Source: Acinetobacter nosocomialis (lineage in GTDB: Bacteria; Pseudomonadota; Gammaproteobacteria; Pseudomonadales; Moraxellaceae). Taken from it: 64,000 nucleotides of DNA. The stretch lies in contig CP107049.1 of assembly GCA_025736915.1 (NCBI GenBank), forward strand, positions 682,001 through 746,000, given 5' to 3'. Positions 18,051 through 27,917 of the stretch are shown here, piece after piece. Numbering within the stretch: position 1 is the stretch's first letter; each line of letters starts with the position of its first letter. The position numbers were made by a program, and so were the translations under genes. The notes below the pieces were generated by a model that ran no database searches, was not told the DNA's origin, and was given only the letters and a program-made list of their open reading frames with translations.

Positions 18051-19511
18051 CTACTCTACAGATGCTAAAGCTGTTACCAACAGCTTCCAGCATTTCTCTA
18101 CAGTATCAACTTTGACTCGTTCACCCGGTGCATGCGCACCTTGAATATCCGGTCCAAAAGAAACCATTTGTAAATGTGGGTAATGCTCGGCAATAATCCC
18201 ACACTCTAAGCCTGCATGAATTACTTTTAGATTTGGCTCAATATTAAATGCATTTTGATAGGCCTGCTGTAAGCACTTTAGAGCAGCCGAATCTGGATTT
18301 GGTGTCCAACCCGACACTAACGGCGTAAGTGTAGAGCCGATATTAAATTGACTGAAATGTTTTTGAATTTTTTCTGCAAAGTCTTGAGCTTCTTGGTTCA
18401 CCATTGAACGAACCATTAAGACAGCTTTTCCACCTTCTCGATTTAGTCTCACCACCCCAATGTTATTTGAGGTTTCAACTACATCTGGGAGAACCTGACT
18501 CATACTTGCAACGCCATAAGGACCTGTTGCTAAAGCTTGTAACCATTCATTTTGCTGTTGTTGATTAATCACTTCGGTCACTTTAGCACCATTGGGTTGA
18601 ATACTTAATTGCAAGTTGTCATCAATACCCTGTAGCTGTTTTTTCCATGCCGTTTGATATTCAGCGAGTAATTTTTCTAGTTCTGGTAAATGATTAGGTG
18701 AAATTGCAATGGTTGCTACAGCTTCGCGAGGTAAAGCATTACGAGCTGTACCACCTGTAAACTCAACAAGTCGTCCACCAAGCTTTGCTAAATACTCATT
18801 TAAAAAGCGGGCTAAAATAACATTGGCATTGCCACGTCCTAAATGAATATCTACACCAGAATGGCCACCTTTAAGGCCAGCAACCTGAATATTCACTACC
18901 GTCAAATTTTCAGGAATTGGTTCATAAGTAAGTGCTTGTTCGACTTCAACATCAATACTGCCAGCACATCCGAGATATAGCTCGCCCCACTCTTCTGTAT
19001 CAATATTAAATAACCATTTCCCTTTTAGCACACCTGTCTGTAAAAGCCGTGCACCACTCATGCCTGCTTCTTCATCAACTGTTAAAAGAACTTCAATTGG
19101 TCCATGAGCAATATCACTTGAGTCTAAAACTGCCAAGGCTAAAGCTACCCCAATGCCATTATCAGCACCTAAAGTAGTATCTTTAGCAATTAACCAGCCA
19201 TCTTCAAGGACTGGACGAATTGGGTCTTTAAAGAAATCATGTACTGTGCCAGTGTTGGCTTGTGTGACCATATCTAAATGGCCTTGCAGAATAACGCCAG
19301 ACACATGTTCTTTACCCGCAGTCGCATTCTTACGGATAATTAAATTACCGACTTCATCTATGTAAGTTTCTAAATTTCGACTTTCAGCCCAGTTTTTTAA
19401 AAACTCACGAAGCTGTTGTTCATGCTTTGAGGGACGAGGAATAGTGCAAAGTGTTTGAAAATGCTGCCAAACCACTTGAGGAGATAATGCTGCAATATTG
19501 ACTTGTGTCAT
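18051..19511 (-). CDS. pepD: Aminoacyl-histidine dipeptidase (M20 family)
   Basis: A 486-residue cytosolic dinuclear-zinc peptidase. Start MTQVNIAALSPQ (GTG three codons upstream is less likely). Motifs are HEQQLREFL, QGHLDMVTQ and LGADNGIGVA, metal-binding blocks of the PepD/carnosinase-like branch, followed by TVDEEAGMSGA with the catalytic and metal-binding glutamates, and HSGVDIHLGRGNA in the dimerisation lid domain. It hydrolyses Xaa-His dipeptides. It is convergent with rtcA. Confidence 0.94.
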   Translation of the reverse strand: MTQVNIAALSPQVVWQHFQTLCTIPRPSKHEQQLREFLKNWAESRNLETYIDEVGNLIIRKNATAGKEHVSGVILQGHLDMVTQANTGTVHDFFKDPIRPVLEDGWLIAKDTTLGADNGIGVALALAVLDSSDIAHGPIEVLLTVDEEAGMSGARLLQTGVLKGKWLFNIDTEEWGELYLGCAGSIDVEVEQALTYEPIPENLTVVNIQVAGLKGGHSGVDIHLGRGNANVILARFLNEYLAKLGGRLVEFTGGTARNALPREAVATIAISPNHLPELEKLLAEYQTAWKKQLQGIDDNLQLSIQPNGAKVTEVINQQQQNEWLQALATGPYGVASMSQVLPDVVETSNNIGVVRLNREGGKAVLMVRSMVNQEAQDFAEKIQKHFSQFNIGSTLTPLVSGWTPNPDSAALKCLQQAYQNAFNIEPNLKVIHAGLECGIIAEHYPHLQMVSFGPDIQGAHAPGERVKVDTVEKCWKLLVTALASVE

Positions 19512-19681
19512 GAAAACCACACTCTAATTATGTAAATATCTTAATAATTTCAATATACACAATGCATTAAAGATAGGTAGGAATTTCAGGAAAGATTTTG
19601 TATTTTTATCTTTAATCTAAAGAGATAGTACGACTTTTCTAAAAAGCCGTACTTCATGAATAAGTCTTAACAGTCGCCTGC

Positions 19682-20065
19682 TTAGTTTTTCCATTCAAAT
19701 GCTGAGAAGCTATGATCAGCTTTCAAACTATTTTCAACTGCCTGTGCAAGCTGACGAATAATGCTTTGTGTTTCGATTTTCTCAAACCAGTCTTGTTCTT
19801 CATCTGGATTGGCAGAAATTTCACACATCAGGTGTCCATCATGGTCTGTTTTTTGACAAGTAATAGACAAAGGTAAAAGATGATTATCAATACTCACTTC
19901 TACCTTTTCATGTTCATGCACAATATGCTGTGCATCGAAACCATAATGCCCCAATTGTTTAAATAATAAAGCCGCTACATATTCTTGAGTGATATGGCAT
20001 TCATTTGGTGGATGATCAAGCACCCCATGTTGTGGGCAACTGGCAATAAATTGTAATTTTTTCAT
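19682..20065 (-). CDS. Hypothetical cytosolic protein
   Basis: A 127-residue acidic, His- and Cys-rich protein starting MKKLQFIASCPQHGV, chosen because AGGA lies 6 nt upstream; earlier in-frame starts lack this. A CPxHG motif near residue 10 and many histidines suggest possible metal binding, but there is no recognised domain. Immediately upstream is a Fur-like sequence (20075-20093). It sits alone between pepD and the tyrA-aroA gene. Confidence 0.7.
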   Translation of the reverse strand: MKKLQFIASCPQHGVLDHPPNECHITQEYVAALLFKQLGHYGFDAQHIVHEHEKVEVSIDNHLLPLSITCQKTDHDGHLMCEISANPDEEQDWFEKIETQSIIRQLAQAVENSLKADHSFSAFEWKN

Positions 20066-20074
20066 CCTTTGTCC

Positions 20075-20093
20075 TAACACTATTATCATTATC
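20075..20093 (-). promoter_or_regulatory. Fur-box-like sequence
   Basis: Contains TATTATCATTATC, matching 13 of 19 positions of the Fur consensus (the whole right half), ending 10 bp from the start codon of the hypothetical gene. Only one half is good, so this is tentative. Confidence 0.35.
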
Positions 20094-20119
20094 TGCACTT
20101 AGCATAAGCAATAAACAAA

Positions 20120-20147
20120 CAGCAGCCAAGCTTTTAGCTCGCTGCTG
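20120..20147 (-). terminator. Terminator of the pheA/tyrA-aroA genes
   Basis: CAGCAGC / GCTGCTG stem with an inner AGC/GCT pairing; the minus-strand 3' side reads TTTGTTTATT. About 45 bp after the aroA stop. Confidence 0.7.
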
Positions 20148-20192
20148 CCGTTGCTATTGTGTTAGCAATTATAAAATGTGTTAGGTCAAAAG

Positions 20193-22439
20193 TTATTGGC
20201 TAACTTCGATTGTTAAGCCTGCACGATTCGCCAACTCAGTGAAAGTTGGGAAACTTGTCGCCACAGTTTCAGTACCCTGAATGGTAATCGGACCAGAAGT
20301 ACGAAGGCCTGCCATACTAAAGCTCATCGCAATACGATGGTCATGGTGCGATTCGATTTCACCACCAGTAAAAATTGGTGACCAATCGCCAGATTTACCT
20401 TTACCTTCGATAATGATGCCATCTTCAGTTGGCGTACAGTCAATACCCATGATTTTTAAGCCATCAGCCATCACCTGAATACGATCAGACTCTTTCACAC
20501 GAAGTTCTGCCGCACCAGTTAATACTGTTTGCCCTTCGGCACAAGCCGCTGCAATAAATAATGCTGGGAATTCATCAATTGCTAAAGGTACTTGGTCTTC
20601 TGGCATATGAATGCCTTTAAGCGTGCGTGAACCTTTAATATGAATATCAGCAATAGGTTCGCCACCAGCAATACGTTCATTTTCAACGGTCAGGTCAGCA
20701 CCCATCTGTTTTAAAATTTCAATTACGCCAGTACGTGTTGGGTTAATACCAACCGCTTCAAGTACAACGTCTGCACCTTCAGTAATTGCAGCGCCCACCA
20801 TAAAGAAAGCAGCAGATGAAATATCTGATGGAACCTGAATGTCAGTACCTACTAATTTTCCGCCGCCAACGAGTGAAATCTTATTGCCTTCGGTTTTAAC
20901 ATCATAGCCAAATGCACGAAGCATGCGCTCTGTATGGTCACGAGTTGGTTCCGGCTCAGTTACCGAAGTTTCACCTTCAGCCCACAAACCAGCAAGTAAA
21001 ATACCCGACTTCACTTGAGCAGATGCCATAGGTAAATCGTATTGAATGCCTTTTAATTGCTGGCTACCCGTAATGCTGACAGGTGGTGTACCTTTCTCAC
21101 CTGTTGTCTGGATTTGCGCACCCATTAAACGCAATGGCTTAGCAATACGCTCCATTGGACGTTTAGAAAGTGAAGCATCACCTGTCATAACAGAATCAAA
21201 CTTTTGTGCAGATAACATGCCTGAAAGCAAACGCATGCTTGTACCAGAGTTACCCATATACAATGCACTTGCTGGTGCTTTTAAGCCATGCATACCCACG
21301 CCATGAATGGTCACTTCCCCATTCCTAGGGCCTTCAATGCTTACACCCATATCACGGAAAGCTTGCAAAGTTGCCAAAGCATCTTCACCTTCAAGGAAGC
21401 CAGTGACATGAGTCGTGCCTTCGGCAATAGCACCAAACATAATGGAGCGATGTGACACAGATTTGTCACCCGGTACGGTAAATTTACCTTTAAAAGCCTT
21501 ATTTCCCGGTAAGATACTGAATTGCTGTGTCACCTTATTTTTCTCCATTAAAGGTTTTTTGGCTAACATATGATTGAAATGCTGACGTGCTGCCTGAGCA
21601 TGGCCGAGTAAACCCATTAATGCATGAGAATCTTCGTTTTCAATCAGTTTTCTAAGTACGGTAAGTTGCTTCTCGAAGCCATCTACAGCATTTAATATGG
21701 CTGTTTTATTGGCAAAGAAAATGTCGTGCCACATTTGAGGATCACTAGCCGCAATTCGTGAGAAATCACGAAAGCCACCTGCTGCATAACGGAAAATATC
21801 AAGATTATCTTCACGGTTTGCAAGTTGCTCGACCAGATTAAATGCCATTAAGTGCGGTAAATGGCTCGTATGCGCCAAAACCTCATCATGCTTGGCAACA
21901 TCCATACAAATAACTTCAGCTTTAGCAGCTGACCAAAGTTGAATCAGTTTATCAACAGCCCATTCTGCACTTGTTGGCAACGGCGTTAAAATTACTTTGT
22001 GATTTGCAAACAGATCAACTTTACCCGCATGAACACCCGTGTGTTCACTCCCTGCAATAGGATGCCCCGGCACAAAACCTGCTGGTAAATCTTCACCAAA
22101 TACAGCTTTTGCTGCATCAACCACATTACCTTTTGTACTACCCACATCTGTTACAACCGTGGTTTCTGACAAATAAGGTTTAATTTGCTCAAGCACTTTT
22201 TGTGTCGCACGTACTGGCAAGGCTAAAACAACTAAATCTGCCCCCTTCACAGCCTCTACAGGATCAGAAAATCCTTCTTGTATTAAGCCAAGTGATTTTG
22301 CATCTTCTAAAGTTTTCTGTGAGCGTGTAGAAGCCACAATAGTTGTCGCCAATTTTTCTGCAACAATAACGCGCGCCAAACTCGACCCGATGAGTCCTAA
22401 ACCAATAAATGCAACTTTTTTAAATAGGGGTTGTGACAT
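20193..22439 (-). CDS. tyrA-aroA: Fused prephenate dehydrogenase / EPSP synthase
   Basis: A 748-residue two-enzyme polypeptide. Residues 1 to about 300 are an NAD(P)-dependent prephenate/arogenate dehydrogenase (FIGLGLIGSSLARV, then GHPIAGSEHTGV). Residues about 315-748 are 5-enolpyruvylshikimate-3-phosphate synthase: GDKSVSHRSIMFGAIAEG, YMGNSGTSMRLLSG, TRDHTERML, and DEFPALFIAAACAEG. The fusion joins a common-pathway enzyme (shikimate) with the tyrosine branch and is a known Acinetobacter/Pseudomonas-type arrangement. A TTG eight codons upstream is an alternative start. pheA is 107 bp upstream on the same strand. Confidence 0.95.
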   Translation of the reverse strand: MSQPLFKKVAFIGLGLIGSSLARVIVAEKLATTIVASTRSQKTLEDAKSLGLIQEGFSDPVEAVKGADLVVLALPVRATQKVLEQIKPYLSETTVVTDVGSTKGNVVDAAKAVFGEDLPAGFVPGHPIAGSEHTGVHAGKVDLFANHKVILTPLPTSAEWAVDKLIQLWSAAKAEVICMDVAKHDEVLAHTSHLPHLMAFNLVEQLANREDNLDIFRYAAGGFRDFSRIAASDPQMWHDIFFANKTAILNAVDGFEKQLTVLRKLIENEDSHALMGLLGHAQAARQHFNHMLAKKPLMEKNKVTQQFSILPGNKAFKGKFTVPGDKSVSHRSIMFGAIAEGTTHVTGFLEGEDALATLQAFRDMGVSIEGPRNGEVTIHGVGMHGLKAPASALYMGNSGTSMRLLSGMLSAQKFDSVMTGDASLSKRPMERIAKPLRLMGAQIQTTGEKGTPPVSITGSQQLKGIQYDLPMASAQVKSGILLAGLWAEGETSVTEPEPTRDHTERMLRAFGYDVKTEGNKISLVGGGKLVGTDIQVPSDISSAAFFMVGAAITEGADVVLEAVGINPTRTGVIEILKQMGADLTVENERIAGGEPIADIHIKGSRTLKGIHMPEDQVPLAIDEFPALFIAAACAEGQTVLTGAAELRVKESDRIQVMADGLKIMGIDCTPTEDGIIIEGKGKSGDWSPIFTGGEIESHHDHRIAMSFSMAGLRTSGPITIQGTETVATSFPTFTELANRAGLTIEVSQ

Positions 22440-22498
22440 AACTTCAACTTTGCTTTTGCTCAAACTTATTTAAACCTTTGAGCAATTTGTTTTTAAGC

Positions 22499-22532
22499 AT
22501 AATGACATGTTCTATTTGATACATGTCATTAT
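22499..22532 (-). other. Inverted repeat between pheA and tyrA-aroA
   Basis: A 12-bp perfect inverted repeat (ATAATGACATGT / ACATGTCATTAT) with a 10-nt loop between two cotranscribed aromatic genes. In minus-strand RNA it would form a hairpin followed by GCTTAAAAAC, not a good T-run. It could be an operator, processing site or weak attenuator. Confidence 0.65.
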
Positions 22533-22546
22533 TCCAACATGAGTGT

Positions 22547-23656
22547 TTATAGAACAGCAGCAGGATAAGAACCTAAAATACGAAGCTCTTTCACCATTGG
22601 ACGAATATCATTGATTGCCGCAGCAACGTTCTCTTGATCGATATGCCCTTCTAAATCGATAAAGAATACATATGCCCATTTTTCAGGTAACGCTGGACGG
22701 GTCTCAATACTTGTTAAACTAATATTATGTTTTGCAAACGGCGCTAAAATTTCTAATAAAGCACCTGCACGGTCATGTGCCGAAATTAATAACGATGTTT
22801 TATCATTGCCACTTTGTGGAATTTTTTCACGTCCAATCACTAAGAAACGAGTGGTATTTTCCGGATTATCTTCAATATTGCTATGTAAGATTTCAAGGTT
22901 ATACATACCTGCTGCAATATCAGATGCAATTGCTGCTGAGTGCCATTCGTTGCGAATACGGCGTGCAGCTTCCGCATTTGAGTTTAAAGCAACACGTTCA
23001 ACACCCGGATAATGTGCGTCTAACCACTGGCGGCATTGAGCCAAAGTTTGCTGATGAGCATAAATCTGCTTAATACTGTCTTTACGCGTATTTTCAGAGA
23101 CTAGGAATTGATGATGAATACGTAATTCAACTTCACCAATCACATTTAAATTCGATGTTTTAAAGCAGTCTAAAGTATGGTTCACAATACCTTCAGATGA
23201 GTTTTCAACCGGAACTACACCATAATGCGCACTACCTGCTTCCACTTCACGGAACACTTCATCAATAGTTGGTAGCGGACGAACAACCGCATCTTTACCA
23301 AAATGTTTAAGTACAGCAGATTGAGTAAAAGTACCTTCCGGTCCTAAAAATGCAATGCTTTGCGGCGCTTCTAAAGCAAGACAAGCAGACATAATTTCAC
23401 GGAACAGACGCGCCATAGTGACATCAGATAAAGGCCCCTGATTGCGCTCCATAACTTTACGTAAAACTTGCGCTTCACGCTCAGGACGATAAAACAAAGG
23501 ATTCTCTTCAGAAGCAAATTTAGCTTTCGCAACAGCTTCAGCAAGGCTTGCACGGCGATTTAATAATTCTTGAATCTGTTGATCTACGCTATCAATATCT
23601 TCGCGAATTTGTTCTAAACTAAGAGAAGTCGTTTTGTTTTGATCATCGTTGATCAT
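22547..23656 (-). CDS. pheA: Chorismate mutase / prephenate dehydratase (P-protein)
   Basis: A 369-residue bifunctional phenylalanine enzyme. The AroQ-type chorismate mutase is at about residues 14-100 (IREDIDSVDQQIQELLNRRA), prephenate dehydratase at about 100-280 (AFLGPEGTFTQSA and the NTTRFLVIG motif with the catalytic threonine), and the C-terminal ACT domain carries the SIETRP phenylalanine-binding motif. It lies just upstream of tyrA-aroA, so phenylalanine, tyrosine and shikimate steps are grouped. Confidence 0.96.
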   Translation of the reverse strand: MINDDQNKTTSLSLEQIREDIDSVDQQIQELLNRRASLAEAVAKAKFASEENPLFYRPEREAQVLRKVMERNQGPLSDVTMARLFREIMSACLALEAPQSIAFLGPEGTFTQSAVLKHFGKDAVVRPLPTIDEVFREVEAGSAHYGVVPVENSSEGIVNHTLDCFKTSNLNVIGEVELRIHHQFLVSENTRKDSIKQIYAHQQTLAQCRQWLDAHYPGVERVALNSNAEAARRIRNEWHSAAIASDIAAGMYNLEILHSNIEDNPENTTRFLVIGREKIPQSGNDKTSLLISAHDRAGALLEILAPFAKHNISLTSIETRPALPEKWAYVFFIDLEGHIDQENVAAAINDIRPMVKELRILGSYPAAVL

Positions 23657-24083
23657 TGGAATGCAGCCTCAGCAAAATCATCTTTTAAACGAGAGTATAA
23701 CAATAGTCGGCTTTGATTTGTTAGGCAATATCGGTGTATTGGCTTTTTTCGTTAATCGCTCTCGAACCTGTCTATAAGATTACTTTATTTGATAATGATT
23801 TTCATTTATTATTTTACTTACTCTATTTCTTATCGGTATTTTTAGAACTCTAACTCAGCAATATATGACAAATCTGTATCCGCTCTTCCCATAAGCACTT
23901 ATGTTTGCTTCATGTCAAAACCTAGAAGGCTATAAATCTTTAATTGATGAGTAGAAGCACAAGACTACTGAATAAAAAATTACTCAACTTTTAAAACGAT
24001 TATTTCGTTGTTCTTAAAGATAGTCCTCTTAATGTATAGATTGGTTATACTGACCCAATATGTCATAACAACAGTAAAATAGA
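23657..24083. other. 427-bp non-coding gap with a Fur-like site
   Basis: Between divergent pheA and a lipoprotein gene. It holds a Fur-like sequence at 23791-23809, 135 bp from pheA and about 290 bp from the lipoprotein start. No ORF with an SD and no strong terminator-type hairpin is seen, only a weak AGTAG/CTACT pairing near 23950-23970. Confidence 0.6.
23791..23809. promoter_or_regulatory. Fur-box-like sequence in the pheA upstream region
   Basis: GATAATGATTTTCATTTAT matches 14 of 19 positions of the Fur consensus. It is not next to a start codon, so it could control an unannotated transcript or be chance. Confidence 0.4.
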
Positions 24084-24707
24084 ATGAATAAAATTATTGT
24101 TTTAGGCTTATTGAGCCTTATGAGTTTTAGTTTAACGGCTTGTGGCGGTTGTCCGATAATCGCAGGATGTAATGGTAGGGATAATTCTCCGTACTATATG
24201 ACAACTACCAGCAATCAAGTTCGTGGTATTCCAGTCCCAGCAAAAACTAAACTGAACTATCAGTCGCAAGCTTTCAAGCAAAAATTTGAGCAAAAACATG
24301 CTTTAAATGAGAAAAATTTATCAGGCATTGCTTTACCAGAAAATACAGCAATCATTTGGGGCGGTATGCCAGTAGACATGTTTATACAGTTTTCTAATCC
24401 CGAAATGAAAGGCTTCTCGGTCTATCCAGCACGAGGATTTAAAACAGAATTATCAAATGAGTTTTTACGTTTATGGAAAAGCTGTGAAAGTGATTTAGAC
24501 ATTAAATTAAAGAATCCAAATGACTGGTCATTTAATCCTGAAAATATGGAAATAACGGGTTGTGGGATCAATCAAAAACGTAGCAAATATACCGAAGACT
24601 CTTTTCGTCAAGATGAAGCCGATGCATTTTTAATAAAGATCAATCAGGCCTTACACAAGTTACCCAAACAACAAGACTATCCTGTCATTTATCGAACTAA
24701 CAAATAG
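24084..24707 (+). CDS. Lipoprotein of unknown function
   Basis: A 207-residue protein with a lipoprotein signal (MNKIIVLGLLSLMSFSLTAC; lipobox LTAC, Cys20 followed by GGCP). The mature part has four more cysteines, two of them next to the anchor (CGGCPIIAGC) and two later (KSCESD, TGCGIN) that could form disulfides in the periplasm. I do not recognise the family. It is monocistronic and ends at a strong terminator. Confidence 0.75.
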   Translation: MNKIIVLGLLSLMSFSLTACGGCPIIAGCNGRDNSPYYMTTTSNQVRGIPVPAKTKLNYQSQAFKQKFEQKHALNEKNLSGIALPENTAIIWGGMPVDMFIQFSNPEMKGFSVYPARGFKTELSNEFLRLWKSCESDLDIKLKNPNDWSFNPENMEITGCGINQKRSKYTEDSFRQDEADAFLIKINQALHKLPKQQDYPVIYRTNK

Positions 24708-24714
24708 GTAATAT

Positions 24715-24746
24715 AAAAAAGCCTACTCAAAGGTAGGCTTTTTTTT
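24715..24746. terminator. Bidirectional terminator
   Basis: AAAAAAGCCTAC / GTAGGCTTTTTT with a 6-nt loop, between the lipoprotein gene and the convergent acyl-CoA dehydrogenase gene. Confidence 0.9.
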
Positions 24747-24757
24747 AAACTATTTAA

Positions 24758-25903
24758 TTAGGCTTTACCAATTAAACCACGCGCTACGATTTCTTTCATA
24801 ATTTCATTTGTACCACCGTAAATACGCTGAATACGAGCATCTATAAAGAAACGTGAAATCGGATATTCAGTCATATAACCATAACCGCCAAAGAGTTGCA
24901 GCAAGTTGTCTGCGACTTTCATTTGCATATCTGTACTGAAGCTTTTAAGCGCCGCCGCAGTTTCAACATCAAGTTTACCTTCTTGATATAGAGCAACGTT
25001 TCTCTCGTAAAAAGCAGCTGTAGCAAGCTCATCAATTTTTGCTTGAGCTAAAACAAAACGCGTATTTTGGAACTGTGAAATAGGTTGACCAAATGCATGA
25101 CGCTCTTTTACATAAGCCGTTGCCAAATCAATTGCACCACGAATAGCGCCAATAGCGGTAGATGCAATGGCTGTACGTTCACGTGGTAACTCTTGCATTA
25201 AGTAAGCAAACCCCTGCCCAGCTTGACCGAGTAACTGGTTTTTAGGAACCTTAACATTGTCAAAAAATAGCTCAGATGTGTCTTGAGAATGCAGACCTAT
25301 TTTGTCGAGGTTGGTACCTTTCTTAAAGCCATCCAAGTGTGTATCTGCCAACAATAACGACACCCCTTTCGCACGCGCTTGTGGATCGGTTTTTACTGCA
25401 AGCACCACAAGGTCAGCATGTTGCCCATTTGAAATAAAGGTTTTTGAACCATTTAACAAATAATGGTCATCTTGCAAAATGGCACTGGTACGCATTGATT
25501 GTAAGTCTGAACCAGCACCCGGTTCAGTCATACCAATTGCCCCAACCACTTCACCAGTTACCATTTTCGGCAACCAGTATTGTTTTTGCTCTTCTGTCCC
25601 AATATGTAAAATATAAGGTGCAGCAATTTCAGAGTGACAAGAAATAGCCGTTGATAATGCACAAAAACCGGCTCGAGCAGACTCTTCAACTAACATTAAT
25701 GAATAGTAAGTTGGAACCCCATAACCGCCATATTCTTCTGGGACATCCACACATAAAAAGCCATTTTCGCCCAGTTGATTCCAAACTGAACGCGGCATAA
25801 TTCCTTCACGTTCCCATTGGTCGTAATGTGGAGCAATATGCTCATTCATAAAACGTTTAAAATTATCACGGAATAATTCTAAATCTGCATCATATGCCAA
25901 CAT
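24758..25903 (-). CDS. Acyl-CoA dehydrogenase
   Basis: A 381-residue FAD flavoenzyme starting MLAYDADLELFRDNFKRF with AAGGA at a good distance. Family signatures: AIGMTEPGAGSDLQSM in the middle FAD/acyl domain, GRAF-like ERTAIASTAIGA, and the C-terminal YGGTNEIMKEIVARGL. It oxidises an acyl-CoA to the trans-2-enoyl-CoA; chain-length specificity is not readable. It stands alone, between two terminators. Confidence 0.92.
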   Translation of the reverse strand: MLAYDADLELFRDNFKRFMNEHIAPHYDQWEREGIMPRSVWNQLGENGFLCVDVPEEYGGYGVPTYYSLMLVEESARAGFCALSTAISCHSEIAAPYILHIGTEEQKQYWLPKMVTGEVVGAIGMTEPGAGSDLQSMRTSAILQDDHYLLNGSKTFISNGQHADLVVLAVKTDPQARAKGVSLLLADTHLDGFKKGTNLDKIGLHSQDTSELFFDNVKVPKNQLLGQAGQGFAYLMQELPRERTAIASTAIGAIRGAIDLATAYVKERHAFGQPISQFQNTRFVLAQAKIDELATAAFYERNVALYQEGKLDVETAAALKSFSTDMQMKVADNLLQLFGGYGYMTEYPISRFFIDARIQRIYGGTNEIMKEIVARGLIGKA

Positions 25904-26018
25904 AATATTTTCCTTCAGCTTTATTGTTTTATCAATTCTCATTGCTGTGCATGCTAATCATTTTTTTAGTTACTGTCATGGCATAGCTGCTCATTTAAAC
26001 TGTACTTTTCAGTCAGCC

Positions 26019-26051
26019 AATAAAAAAGGAAGCTTAGCCTCCTTTTTTATT
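26019..26051 (-). terminator. dctA terminator
   Basis: AATAAAAAAGGA / TCCTTTTTTATT with a GC pairing in the loop; 12 bp after the dctA stop, with an A/T-run on both sides. Confidence 0.85.
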
Positions 26052-26062
26052 ACGATAAATGA

Positions 26063-27418
26063 TTAGTGAGATGCCTCAGCAATTACACTTTTTTGCTCAA
26101 GCATTTTTCTATCTACTTCATCTGGATTATTCAGTGCATCATTTAGTTTATCTTTATCTAATGCACCTACCCATTTCGCAACCACAATCGTTGCTAAAGA
26201 GTTACCAACTAAGTTCGTTAAAGCACGTGCTTCTGACATGAAACGGTCAATACCTAAAATCAATGCCAAACCTGCAACTGGAATATGACCAACAGCAGAT
26301 AAAGTTGCAGCCATAACAATAAAGCCAGAACCCGTAACACCCGCCGCACCTTTAGATGAAATTAAAAGTACCAAAAGCAAAGTAATTTGATGTTGGATAT
26401 CAAGCTGCGTATTTGTTGCCTGAGCAATAAAGATTGCAGCCATCGTCAAATAAATTGAAGTACCATCAAGGTTAAATGAATAACCTGTTGGGATGACTAA
26501 ACCAACTACAGACTTTTCACAACCTGCGATTTCAAGCTTACGTAGCATACGTGGCAAGACCGACTCAGAAGAAGATGTACCGAGTACAATTAAGAGTTCT
26601 TCACGAATCAAACGCACCATCTTAAGAATGCTAAATCCACTTAAACGGCTGATCGTTCCTAATACCAAGAAAATAAATAATAAACAGGTAATGTAGAAAC
26701 AGAGGATGAGCTGACCTAGCTGTACCAGTGAACCCACACCATATTTACCAATGGTAAACGCCATTGCACCGAACGCACCTAGTGGAGCAAGCTTCATAAT
26801 CATATTTACAATGTTAAAGAACACATGTGCAATTTGATCAATTAACTTTAATACTGGACGTCCTGCATCACCTAACTTATGCAGTGCAAAGCCAAATAGA
26901 ATTGCAAAAAGAAGGACCTGTAAGATTTCACCATTTGCAAATGCACCCACCACTGTATCTGGGATGATATGCATTAAGAAATCAACGGTAGATTGTGACT
27001 CACCAGAAGTGACGTATTTTTGGATACCTGAAGTGTCCAGAGTCGCAGGATCAATATTCATTCCTACGCCTGGCTTTGCAATGTTAATCACCACAAGGCC
27101 AATCAGAAGTGCGATTGTTGAAACGATCTCGAAGTATAACAACGCAACACCGCCAGTTTTACCAACTGACTTCATACTTTCCATACCAGCGATACCACTG
27201 ACCACTGTACAGAAAATAACAGGTGCGATGATCATTTTAATCAAACGAATAAAAGCATCACCTAATGGCTTGAGTTGCTCACCTAAACCTGGAATATGAT
27301 GTTCGACACCATTAACAATTTGCGTTGTACTTGGTGAGAAATGCCCTACCAAAACACCCGCAATAATCGCAATAATCACTTGAAAATAAAGTGATTTATA
27401 AATCGGTTTTTTAGCCAT
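26063..27418 (-). CDS. dctA: C4-dicarboxylate:proton symporter
   Basis: A 451-residue member of the dicarboxylate/amino-acid:cation symporter family, matching E. coli DctA closely over most of its length ([19 protein letters not shown] start; [33 protein letters not shown]; the hairpin and TM7 segment [33 protein letters not shown]). It imports succinate, fumarate and malate. The upstream non-coding region of about 500 bp presumably contains its control region. Confidence 0.93.
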   Translation of the reverse strand: MAKKPIYKSLYFQVIIAIIAGVLVGHFSPSTTQIVNGVEHHIPGLGEQLKPLGDAFIRLIKMIIAPVIFCTVVSGIAGMESMKSVGKTGGVALLYFEIVSTIALLIGLVVINIAKPGVGMNIDPATLDTSGIQKYVTSGESQSTVDFLMHIIPDTVVGAFANGEILQVLLFAILFGFALHKLGDAGRPVLKLIDQIAHVFFNIVNMIMKLAPLGAFGAMAFTIGKYGVGSLVQLGQLILCFYITCLLFIFLVLGTISRLSGFSILKMVRLIREELLIVLGTSSSESVLPRMLRKLEIAGCEKSVVGLVIPTGYSFNLDGTSIYLTMAAIFIAQATNTQLDIQHQITLLLVLLISSKGAAGVTGSGFIVMAATLSAVGHIPVAGLALILGIDRFMSEARALTNLVGNSLATIVVAKWVGALDKDKLNDALNNPDEVDRKMLEQKSVIAEASH

Positions 27419-27917
27419 AACTTTACTTCAATCTATATTTCCAAGTCCGTTGGAAATATCAAAATGAAACGTCTATTCTTTACGAATACACAGCCCTAAC
27501 CTTTCACATGAACACCGCAAAAGGGAAATGGTTTTTTAATAACAAAAAACCTTCCTACTACCTCAACGAAAACAAAAAAGCTGTTTTCTAAAACAGGAGA
27601 ATACCTGAAGTTTCCAACCACTTTGAGTAGCCAGAAATAACCTCTTACTTTTTCAATAAAAAGCTGAAGATATAGGAGAATCACAGAAAATTATGATATG
27701 AGTGCTCAAAAAAGCACATGAAAGTTTACTCGAATTAAATCACGATTCGGTTAAAATTTTGGCTAATACGCACAAAAAACACTCATGCAGCCTTAAGACT
27801 TTAGTATGAGAAACACTTTTGATATTTTTTCAGCAGATTTTTATGTCATATTGATAAGTCCTTGTAGACATTTCATTTTGAGCTGCCTACCCCTTATTTT
27901 TACTGTTTTGAATTGAC
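27419..27917. other. 499-bp non-coding gap between dctA and ybiB-like gene
   Basis: Divergent control region. A 62-codon minus-strand frame (27496-27684) has no SD or recognisable sequence and is probably not coding. A weak GAAAACA/TGTTTTC pairing lies at 27568-27588. No promoter could be assigned with confidence. Confidence 0.55.

Noticed and set aside
27496..27684. 62-codon minus-strand ORF between dctA and ybiB
   Set aside because: No SD, no recognisable protein features, and low-complexity AT-rich translation. Treated as non-coding.
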